A DNA stretch of 64,000 nt, from assembly GCA_018340805.1 (NCBI GenBank), contig JACMZG010001863.1, positions 27,128,441-27,192,440 on the forward strand, in the 5' to 3' direction. The DNA is from Microvelia longipes. Taxonomy: Eukaryota > Arthropoda > Insecta > Hemiptera > Veliidae. Below are positions 36,801 through 48,800 of the stretch, one piece after another (position 1 is the first letter of the stretch; every line of letters starts with the position of its first letter). The notes under the pieces are model-generated. The model did no database searches. It was not told the origin of the DNA and saw only the letters and a list, made by a program, of their open reading frames with translations. Made by a program: the position numbers and the translations under genes.

Positions 36801-39800
36801 ATAAGAAGAAGCACAAATAAAGTAAACGAATGCCGGGAAGAAGGTTATTTTCCTGCAGTGGTTTTGGTAGTAGGGACTTTCTTTCTTTTTTCAAGTGAGG
36901 GATTGACAGCGACTTCTCTGATTGGTCAATCCCCAAAATGCTTATGACCTTGGGGATTTTTAAACTAAACCATAGACTGTAGATACGCGTTTCGTTTAAA
37001 TCGAATTTTAAAGAACATGACGCGTTTCGTAATAAAAAACATGTTGATGATGATTTCATAATATTAACTTAAAAAAGTTGAAAGAATGTTATGGTAAGGA
37101 GAGTTTAGTTCTAAAGCTGCCGCTGAATGTGGCCTTCAGTTTAGGGGCGAAGTCGGGGATGGCCCCGACTTCGCCCCCAAACTTCAGTCTGATCCATACC
37201 TATTATATTCTTGGATTTTTCCGTTCAATTTTTTTAATCTTTCAGATAATTAAATTATACATGTTAATTCTTGGTAAAATAATAAAGATTTCAGTCCTTT
37301 AAAATATACATGTTAATGTTGACGATAAGATTTATCGTCTGTTTCATGTAGACCATTTATCGTCTGTTTCATGTAGACCATGTATCGTCTGTTCATGTAG
37401 ACCATATTAGGATTTAAAGGTAATTTGTCTAAAGCACTCTCTAGTGTTATTATCGCATGTAGGCTTCGATTTAATTTGTTCTCTTTCTCATCTATCTATA
37501 AAAATGTGGAATAATAAAAGAAATTTATTGTGTGAATGTTATAGATATTTGTATGACATCTCTTAAAACATATTCTATATTCCCCTATGAGTTGGTTGAT
37601 TAGAGTTGATCTCGTGGCGTTTATAAGAGAACACGTATAACTGCTAGTTTCATTTCTTTTGTATGTCTATCAGGCGCTTTTCTTAGCTACATTTACTCCT
37701 TATAGTTATCCAATGAACAAGGGAATTCATAAAATTTATCTTCCCTATTTCTTTATCTATTCGTAAAATCGACACTCGCTGTGCGACTTGTTGACGCTAG
37801 TATGATTTATCTAGAGGGTAGATTCCTTCATTTGCGTTTATTTGTTATTACTTTTCCTCATTTATATCGTAGGTATAAAGGGAAAGTATTGTGTTTGCAA
37901 TAAAATCCGAAACCGGAATTTCACCAGAATTATCCGTTTAAGGTGTCTTTAAGACATTCTCACTGGTTTTCACAAAGTTTTGTGTGTGTGTGTGTGTATC
38001 TGTTATCACCATATCTCCTAGATATAGTCTAAGAGCCAGGCCTAAAAAACGTGATTCATTTTGTAGTACTTCAAACCAAATTTTTCTGAAAATTTACATA
38101 AATACCTGAACCTATGAAGGAAAAGCATAGTCTGGCAACCCAGAGTGAAGCCCTTCATATGAATGCGTTCGCTCAAAACAGAAAATTGCACAAATTCCAG
38201 TTTTCTTACAATAAGTGGTTCCCTGTTGCTTCTGTGCAAAATCTGAAGAGGACATTTTTAGAACTGATAAAAATTTCTATAAAACGAGCGTTTTTCGCCA
38301 AAATCAGATGACTACAACTAAAGTTGTGACATTTGTTAAATGACCAAAAAAAAAAAAGAAAAAATCGCTGACTTTGTATAAAGTAACCATTGTTTTTGGT
38401 GTTTTCGAAAGAGCCTTTATTTCGGATTTAGCCATCCGATTTTGAAGATTAAACACCCGTTTTAAAAAAATGTCACCTTTAAAAAATGTTCTTTTCATAT
38501 CCTTAGAGTAAGTGCATGTTCTTTTCATGTTTTGTACACAACCCACAGGGAACCAATTATTATAAGAAAACTGAAATTTGTGGGATTTTATAATATTTGG
38601 ATTTGAACATGCGCAACAATATGAAAGGCTCCACTCTAGATAGGCAGACTATGCTTTTTCTTTATAATTTAAGGTATATTTTCAGAAAAATTTGGTTTCA
38701 AGTAGTACAAAATGAGTCACATATCTTCAGGTCCGGCTCTTGGACTATTATGCTAGATAGTTCGGTACAAAAATCAATCTTTATATCTAGTGTCTAGTTA
38801 TGCTATCCGGAAAATAATTTTTTGTGACATTATTAACCCGCAATAATAGCTCAGTAAAAATTCATAAAAGGCGGAAACATTTGCTAGTCGGTTTGAGATT
38901 TGGCACGAATATTGGCACAATATGGCACAGTATTGTACCAAATTATGGAAATTATGCTTTTAAACGTGTATAATAAATTAATATAATCTAATGCAACCGA
39001 ATTTTGCAACAATAAAATGTTAAATCTATATTTAACTCGCAATAAGTATACAGAAAGTTGTTTTACGTTTATTATATTAGACTCCTTAAATACGATGTAA
39101 TACAATCTCTCCGTTTAAAACTTCTTAGTTTTTATGTCTACTTAAACCTCGATCTAATGTAGTTAGTATTGTAAAGATATATTTAATTGATAAAGGGATA
39201 AGGGTTTCCTCGCGTGCCTTCTTTTATATCTAGATTAGTTAATATGATTATTATAACAATTATTATATTAACTATTTATAGTTCGTACTAATTATGACGT
39301 ATTAGGTCAATCAACTTTTTTCCTCGTATGAAGAGATCACTGAGCATTAGTTATAGTCTTTCTTGGGTATCCCACCTTATTTCGTGTTCAATGTTGTATA
39401 GTTACTTTTCTACTGCTAATGGACATGATTGTTACTCTCTGCCAGCAATTCATACAAAAGTTTGATTCATAACTGACAAGCGTAGGAAGTATTTTAGGGA
39501 TAAGAAAAGTTGATTAAGCTTTCTCATTGTAGTTTTGTTAATTAGTTCGTAAAGTACAATTAAGACAAATTGTCTAATTTATAAGAGTTGATATGACATT
39601 GAGGAAAGACTATTGTTCGTTTGAAATCTTGCTTTTAATCATAATTTGTTCTTTTAGTGAACATAACTGACTAATACATTCAGAGGAAATTACAGAACAG
39701 ACGAGACATTAATATATTAGCGATTTATTGTTTGTTATATATTATAAAGAAATAATTCAAATAATTATTTATTTACTTGAGAGTAAAGAAATTCTGGAAC

Positions 39801-42800
39801 AGCCTAAATCTCGTATTATATAGGTTGTCATTTTTTATTTTAAAATCTTCTATTTACGTTACTGTGCATGTAATCATATAAGACTATACATAAGATACAT
39901 GTTAAAGTGGAGCAGATAAAAATAAAACTAGAAAAAAAAAATTTTATGATGTTATTATACATTTTATTTTAGTTAGTTAAAGTTAATACTATGGTCATTA
40001 GTATACTATGGGTATTTTGGTATGGTAATATGGTTGAAAATTATATTTGCTTTGATAACAAAAGAAATCCTCAATATTTCAATTAGAAACAGACCTCACA
40101 AATAAAGGGTTTACTTTATAAATACTCTTATACATATATTATTACTTACTTAAACCTTCATAATACTTAATTTTTTTTATTTAATAATTCATGATACTTA
40201 TAATTATTATAAATACCTATCCTATTAGCTATTAAAAAGGAGTATAGTATAAGTAATAATACTACTAATACTATACTCTACTATACTAATACTATACTAA
40301 TTTTCTCTTGATCTGTCTTTCCTTTATCGTTTAATTAATTCTTTTGTTGATTGTCCTCTTCTTTCATCTTTAATATCTCATCACGAACCTTACACTATAA
40401 ATCTTAGAAATCAACAAATTTTCTTCATTCCTTTTTCTCCGAACTAACTACCTCTTCAATTCTCCTATATCTCGAATGATGCGTCTAGCAAATTCTATTC
40501 CTGACTTAAAATTTACCGTGTCCATTTCCAAATTCAAATCGTTTGTTACTTCTCATCTTCTCTTAGTTCTATAAACTATACTTTTAATTGTTTTGGTTGC
40601 ATTTGCTTTATTATAATTTTAACTTATTTTTAGTACTCTACTCTTTTACGTGTTGATCTTTAGTATAATCCTTTAGGATTTTATGTTTTTTTTTAATTTT
40701 TATTTTATGTTATTTACATTTCTTTTTTTTTATATTATTTATTATCATTTATTTTATTTTATATTATATATTATCTTTTATATTATTCTTTTATTTAACG
40801 TTTATTATTTGTGTGTATTTTTGTTGTCTTTCATACCATCATAATCACATATTTATCACTTATACTTTGATGTTATAGCTGTTTTTTCCCCATTTACTTT
40901 CCTCCTTTATGAATGCAATATTTTATTTTTATTTTATAGTCTTGTCATTTTTTCCATTTTGATGTTTTAGCACTAATTTATACTGTAACTTTTTTTTATC
41001 TTAATTTTGTAAATTTTTGTTTCTTGATTTTTGTATATTGGCTCACGCCGTAAATTATAAATAAATAAATACTCCTTACTATTATCAATCAGGAGTTATG
41101 TAGGGGAATATTCAATACTATAACTTAATCGTTTTCTTGCATGGTGTGTAAAAAGACCCAGCATTGTATTGATAATTTTTTTAACATTTGTTTCAGAATC
41201 GGCTAGAGGAGATGAATTATATTTTTCTAGTGTTCCTACCACAGTAAGAACTAGAGAGCATGATACTGTCATGTTACCATGTGATGTTGAAAATTTAGGT
41301 TAGTTATAATGGTTTGAAACTTTTTATGAAATTTCTTTCGGAACCTATTAATGTAGGCCAGGTGGGGAAATTAATAAAAAATAACTTCAGACTGTGGAGT
41401 ATCAAAAGGGTTCTACTTCTATGTGGGTAGAAAAGAAACATAAGTGCTGCTATTGGAAGCTGGAAGCTTAATGGATAAAATCTATTATTTCACTATTTTC
41501 GCGCTAAGTATTAGTAAGTAGCTTGTGTAATTATTACATCTGTAGATTTCTCAAACATTTTGAAAAATCTGTTTTCTTTCCTGCAGCCGACTTAGGTGTG
41601 TATTTTTTCATTATTGCCGTGGAGTTTTAAAATATTGAATTTATTTTTGAAATGTCATGACACATATTTAAGATAGTGAGACCAAAAAATGAGACTTAGA
41701 GACAGTAGCATCTAATCATAATGGACTCCTGGTTAGAATTAGCCAAAGCTTGACTAGATTCATTTTTGCCTTTGGTAGTACCCTATGTCCATTTCATTGT
41801 GTTTTGGGAAGAAACTTAAAATCAGCAGAGCTCTAAAATAGGTTTAGAGCTTTGTTTAGTTCTTTAACTGTATAAAGTTTAAATATATATGCAAAATCTT
41901 AGATATTTGTTACCAGGGGTATAATAAAACTCATTCTTAGTTATTTACTAATCTGATTTCTTATGCTTCTGTATTCAATAAAACTGATGATGTACCAAAT
42001 CAACTGAATCAAATTAACCTTTTTTAGACGATCAGAGTACTGTGAGATGGTGGAAAGGTGAACTAATTGTAGCTGATAGTAGTAAAGTTAGTGAAACTAC
42101 AACAACCAATCTTAGGCTTTATCCAAATAACAGTCTCGAAGTGTCAGACGTGTCATCATCAGATTCTGGGGACTATAGGTGTCAGGTTACTTCTAATAAT
42201 GGTAAACCAGTGTCTCAGCAGCATACTTTACTGGTGTTATGTAAGTAAATATTATTATCTACTGCTTTTGATATGAAAGAACTAAGAATGTTAGCATCTA
42301 TGTATAATGGAGGTCATTTCATTTAATTTGATAGAAAATGTTAAAATGTTGATAAAAAAGTTATTTATGTCAAAATAATATAAAAAATCAGGTACAGGCA
42401 GAGACTATAGATACTTAAACAGTAAGACTGTCGACTCAATGGTGGGAAAATTTGATTCCGGACGACGCTAGCGCTGCGGCGGACCTACCTTTCAATTGAG
42501 TGGGCGTGTCTTAATTTCCCACTTTATGCCCACTGTCAATTTGAAATTTAATTTTTATACTTTGTATAGTTAACTTCTAACTAACCCTGTCACTTTAATC
42601 TTACACAGAACACTTGTGATTATTTTTTAAGGTTTTCATTTAAGTAATTTATTAATTTAATTGATTCAATCAGGTAATAATGAAATAGTGGCTAAAGTTT
42701 TACACGTGCTAAAAGATAGATTTTGGCATTTAATGCAGCCTGTATTTTAATTACATCGGCGAGATGCGCACATGTGATTAAATGTAATTACCTGATAAAA

Positions 42801-45800
42801 TCGACTAAATCAATAAATTAATTAAATGAAATATACTTATCTGCCATCATTAGCGTTCTCTGAAAGTTTTAAAAAGGTTTCTATTTACTTTTAGTTTCTG
42901 AATTTTGGAAATACAGAACATGCAACGGCGAACCGTTTTTGTGAAAAATACATATACAGAAAACAATCAATTTTATAATAATAATAAATGTAGCTGTCAT
43001 AACCAAGAATTGTCATGGTATTCATAAATTTAAATACAAAAATATAATCAGTCATCTTTGGAAAGCTATTGGGGTTAGTTCATAAGTTGTCCGCACTGGT
43101 CCGCCGCAGCGCTATTTTTAGTAGCTTGCGATAATGGAATCCAAACTTTTCCTCATTTAAGTTAACCCCCTGGTACAGGGTACGATGGTTTTTTTTTTCG
43201 CCACATCAGAATATTTATATAATACAGAATATTTAAATTCGCCAAATTTATGCTGCAACTTGTCTTCGAACTCGCTTCTCTCATCCTCAGACTGTAGTAA
43301 ATACATTTATTTATTCCCATCAGTCACCAATCTAGATACTGACCACGCTGGATGCTATTTAACTTTTAATCCTACAAAACCTGTAGATGTACTTACAGTA
43401 TTGACACGAAACTTAGTATACTTATTTATTATACAAAGGATACACTTGTACAATTTTTCAACTCAATTGGATTATTTTAAATTTTATACAATTTAAAAAG
43501 AACATGTACAAGTTTTCATTTACAAGGTACATGATAACACTCTCACACACACATACTGACTGACAACTTTGTAAAAACCATTCAGGAGGTCTTAAAAACA
43601 CCTGAACTGTAATTCCTGAAACGGATTACAGATTCATAATTCAGGTGAAATCTCAGTTTTGGATTTTTAGTCCAAACAACACTTTTCCTATGTACCTTAT
43701 ACCTAAGGTATACATGAGGAAAAGTAAACAGCTTATTGCTCGTAATATGTAAAGGAAATGTTTTTATTATCGCATGCTTAGTTATTATCAGCTATAAAAT
43801 AAGCTGATGAGTTTGTCTTGCTCTGAAGGGAAAGAAATATTTTTAGTTTTTGAATTATTTGTTTTTCATTTTCTTTTTTTACTTTGGTGTTATTATTATT
43901 ATATATGATTTTATATAACTAAATTGTTTTAATTAATATAATTAAATTTGTTATAATTTCCAGTTAAATCTTAAATATATTTATTCACAATATTAAAATA
44001 ATTAATATATATGTTTTCCACACAATTACAGATCCACCATCTCTACAGACAGTTCCTGAGTCAGGGATAGTTGAAGTTGAAGTTCATAAAGAAATAACTA
44101 TTGGATGTAATCCTTCTGGTGTCCCTAAACCAGTCCTCACTTGGACCTTTAAAGTAAGCATTTTAAAATCATAATATAAATATAGATTGAATCTGTCATG
44201 GCTTTAGCTGAAAATTACATTCTGTAGTTTACCATAAAAGTGCACATACATTATAATCTATTCTATTCATACAAATAGACACCTTTTTTAAGGAAGGTTC
44301 TAAAAAGTGGTCATTGATGATGAATGAAATTGTCTCATAGAAAACAATATAGAAATAATTTAGCACAATATACATTATGAAGTATAATCCTGGAGTGAAT
44401 AATAAGCTTTTTCTAACATTTCTTTTTCTTTCTTTAATGAAGGAGTTAATCTTTTTAAAGGACTTAACTGAGTGATGTAGATTATTGTAACAATTTATAG
44501 CCAGATTAAATGGTAACACTTTAAATAATGATGTTCTACATTTTACTGGGTACAGTAATTTGTACTCATTAAATTGTAGAATATACAAATTCAAAGTACA
44601 TATTAAAATACTCAATACTAGTGTAATAAATTAATAATAAATTCATTTAAAAGTTGACATTAAAGTTAAATTTAATGCATTATTATTTAAGTTTATTATT
44701 ATATTTAACTTTATTACTATCCAATAAAGAACTTGTTTAAAAAAACTTTATTATTATATATAACTTTAGTACAGAGAAAGCTATTCATTGTGTTTGTATA
44801 ATTCTCATTTGTCATGCTTTTCCAACAGTACCACTAAATTTACTATGTTTATTGATTTATTAATTATTTCCATAATAAAACTATAATGCAATGTATAGCA
44901 TGTGTATGCTAATTCTTTAATTTATCATTGAATTAATAAAATAATTAATTATTTGTATAGGGTACTGAAATTCAGCTAATAAGTAGTAGAAACACACTAA
45001 GGTTCACAGCTACAGACAAATCTATGGAAGGTGATTATACCTGTACTGCAAGTAATGGTGTGGGAGATGTAGCTACTGCCACTATTACCCTCAGGCTTAT
45101 ATGTAAGTATATTTATATGATGAATGCAGTAATGTTACGATGTCCCTAGCAGGGTGGGACACTTTTCCTCCCAAAAATAAGGTGTAAATCTTTTGGTATA
45201 TTTTGTTACATTATGTTGGTAGTGATTTAAATAACATGTTTTTAAAAATGTTAATTGGCTGTATAATGAAGGGCATAATAGCTGAGGTAGGATACATCAT
45301 GTTCTTTGTGATAAGAGTTAGAATTTTAAGATATAAATTATTATAGCCACAAGCAGCTTGCCACAAAATGTAATTTGCAACTTGAATCAAAGCATTTATA
45401 CTTTTACTTTATTTTCCTCAGCTATGCCTTTAGAAACAAAAGGAAAGTTAACTTCACCTCGGCAAGCCTTGGAAGTTATCTCCCTCGACCTAGTTAAGGA
45501 AACTAGACCTCATGCGGGAAAACATGGTTTGATCCCTTATTGCATAAATTTATCTTTAGAAGTAAATTTTTGTTTTTTGGGTTGGAAGGTGCTCTTAGTT
45601 ATTCAATTAATTCTTTTATATCTACTATATAATAATAATAATGCCCGTTTTAGGGCCTTTTGGCCCTTGAGGGTATCCGCCCTGCGGGAACAACCTCACG
45701 TGGGTCACATCTACTATGCTCAAGTAAAGTTAAAGTTGGCGAAATCTTTTTAAAACAAATTCTCTTTGGCTACGGAGACAGATATATCTACTATAAAATG

Positions 45801-48800
45801 TTGTATAGATAATCTAGTATAAAATGTTGTACGACTGAAAGAATGAGAAAAAGATAGTGATAAGTGAAAAGCCAGTAAAAGAATCCATAAAGACAAATAT
45901 TATAAAAATGGCCTAAACACAGACCCACTATCGTCACTATTGTGCTGACGATAGTGGGTATTAGAGTATTAATCATATTTTTTTAAATTTATTTAATTTT
46001 TTTTTTAATTTTTAATCATATTTCATTCGAAAGCTATTTAATCCAGAGGACCAACTGTTACAAAACACAACTATAATCTCTTAATATATTTATAAAACAC
46101 AAAGAAAATATATTTAACATATATTTAAACCCTTAAATTGCATTAATAATAACAAGCATATCTTTAAAATGATGTTGGAACCTGTTATTGGACTTTTTAA
46201 AGGAAATTAGGAAAAATAAAAAGTTCATGCTATAAGAGAGTGTAACCTAGTTCACACCTGCTAGTTTTATATTTACCTAAAGACCTACATATTATAGTTT
46301 TAGATTGGCCAAGTACTGTGGAAATGAATTACTCAACATTTTTTTATTGTTTAATTTTTTTTTAATGATAATTGGTGGTGTTTTTGAAGATGCTCCAGAA
46401 GTGAGTGCTGTAAAGCAATGGATCCACACAGCTCCTGGGCTTAGAACTGAAATTACTTGCAATGTCCACTCCAATCCAACTGCTAAAGTAATCTCATTTG
46501 TATATTATTTTTTTCACTGTTATAACTCGTCTGGGTTCTATAAACAGACAATTTTTATTTATTTATTTAGCTAAGTATGACTACAATACAATTGTTATTA
46601 GTACTTATGCTAAAAGTTATATTGCCGTGTCATATAATGGAAGAAGAAAATTTAAAAAAAAATAAATGAATAAAACTATTTTTATTTGCCAATAAGTATA
46701 CAAAAATATATAATAGCTTGAGGTCATATATATTTTATTAAAATACATCCAATAATTAGAATACACCTAACAATGCATGACGTAATTATTTAATTAAAAA
46801 TCTGATAAATAATAAATGGGTTTTTTGATGAGCAATTCTTTGCATTTTGATTTAAAACATTTTATTTAATCAATAAAAAAATATGGCTCGGGTTAACACA
46901 AAATAAATATTGTATACTTTTCCCAATAAAGAACTTGTTTTAAAAAAAAACATTTTATTTCAGCAATGTCTTTTATATCTTGTGGTAAAGAGTTGTACAA
47001 TACTACCCCTGAGTAATAACTGAATTAAATTTATATTTAGAAGTTTCTTAAGTCTTCATTAAATTTTTATTTCTGGTATTATAGTTGGTGCTTATCTCCA
47101 TTTTTTGTATAATTGCCAAATTTTTCTTTTCTATTTTGGTAGTTGTTTTAAGGCGATATTAGTGCTTTTTCCAGTATGTCATTTGAACCTACAAAAAACC
47201 ATAGTTTTCATATAGAATAATTTTTTTAGACTTAATGGCCTTTGTAAGGTCATTAATATTACAGGGTGTTCATATAAAGTGTCCTCCAGAAAAAGGAGGT
47301 GATAGTACTCCTCAAAAGGAACAAAAATGTCTATAATATAAACCCTAATCTCCAACCGTTTTCCCACATAGGTCAAATTTAATATTTCAAAAAAATATTT
47401 GACCTCACATCATAAAATTGTTATATAGGATTTAACTATTCAAGCTAGAAAGGCGAAATTGGTATCATTTAGAAAGCTGAGTAAATTTCCTAAAGGACAA
47501 ACTACTAACTATGTCAAATATTTTGGAACTATTGCCCAAAATTTTGCATAAACATGATTTTTTTAAAAAATGAATTTTATGGAATTTTTGTAGTAGGGCA
47601 TTAGAGGAAGTAAGAGATGAGCAAAAGTCCAGCCAAGAACGGAAAAAATCTTCTTTTGACTGCCCTTTAAGAAAATGTAAATATTTTTCATACATTCAAT
47701 AGTCAAAAATGTAAGCTATTGTTGCTTAGAAGTTGCAAAAACTGATCATTTTTGTCGTAGAAAAAGTGAAAATAATGTGTTATTTTTAACAAAATATTTT
47801 ATTTCGAAAATAATTTAATAATACGATTTATATGACTCTAGAAGGTAAATATAAAACCTATATTTTTATTGTTATCACATGTTTCTCTTAAAACCACTCT
47901 TTTCCCTTGCTTTAGAGATTTTTAATTATTTTTTGTACCATGTAATTAAACATTGTAGACATAAGCAAAAATGCCAAAAAATATCAGTTTTTCCAACTTC
48001 AAGGAAGAATGGATGCTAACATTTTTGACTATTGAATGTATAAAATTTATTTAACTTTTCTTAAAGGGCAATCATAGAGAAGTTTTTTTCCGTTTCTTGG
48101 TTTTCCTGAATTTTTGCTCATCTTCTTACTTCCTCTAATGCCCTATTCTACAATAAATTTCCATTAAAATCCATTTTTTAAAAGTCATGTTTCATGCAAA
48201 ATTTTGGGCAAATAGTTCCAAAATATTTGACATAGTTAGTAGTTAGTCCTTTAGGAAATTTACTTTCAGCTTTCTAATGATACCAATTTCGGCTTTCTAG
48301 CTTGAATATAGTTAAATCCCTATTAAACAATTTTATGATGTGAGGTCAAAATTTTTTTTAATATTAAATTTGATGATCATCAAAAGTCAAAAACCTTGGA
48401 TAAATCAAATAAGTATTAGCAAATTTTTTCCATTCTATTATCTAAATTATTGATACAAGTTTAGTTAACAGATTATTTAATGTGATATGGTTTGATCTTG
48501 ATTTTCTAAACCATAATTGTTCATCAACCAAAACACCAAATTTACTTAAAAAGCTCATAAATACATCGTATTGCCCTTTCAAACATTTTAGAAAAGTATT
48601 GAAGATTCTCGAGACAGGCTATAATTTTCAATTAATTGGGGAATTGCCTTTCTGTTTTTTATAAATAGAATTAATTTAGAAACTTAAAGTTTTTCTGGTA
48701 AAAACTTGTCCTTTAACATTTTATTAACAATTATAGTTATAGGTCTTACAATACTATCTGCTATATATTTGATTATTTTATTATTTTTTCTTTCAGTAAA

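Noticed and set aside
36757..37059. 100-codon minus-strand ORF in intron 1
   Set aside because: No family resemblance. It contains poly-K/L low-complexity stretches and lies antisense within an intron without promoter or poly(A) signals.
27804..41196. Additional coding exons in the 13.4-kb intron 1
   Set aside because: Exons 1 and 2 join in frame and complete a normal signal peptide. No Ig-like or FN3-like frame was seen between them.
42460..42560. Another copy of the ACACACGGC-TIR element suggested by ACTGTCGACTCAATGG and CCCACTGTCAATTTG
   Set aside because: Only GTCAA-type words match; the diagnostic ACACACGGCTAAA terminus is absent.
44229..44615. 128-codon minus-strand ORF in intron 4
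   Set aside because: No recognisable domain, very Ile/Phe/Tyr/Asn-rich as expected for AT-rich DNA, and antisense to the gene.
45358..45753. 131-codon plus-strand ORF in intron 5
   Set aside because: Its second half is the antisense of a SINE body, so it is not a gene. The first half is unrecognised and may be another repeat.
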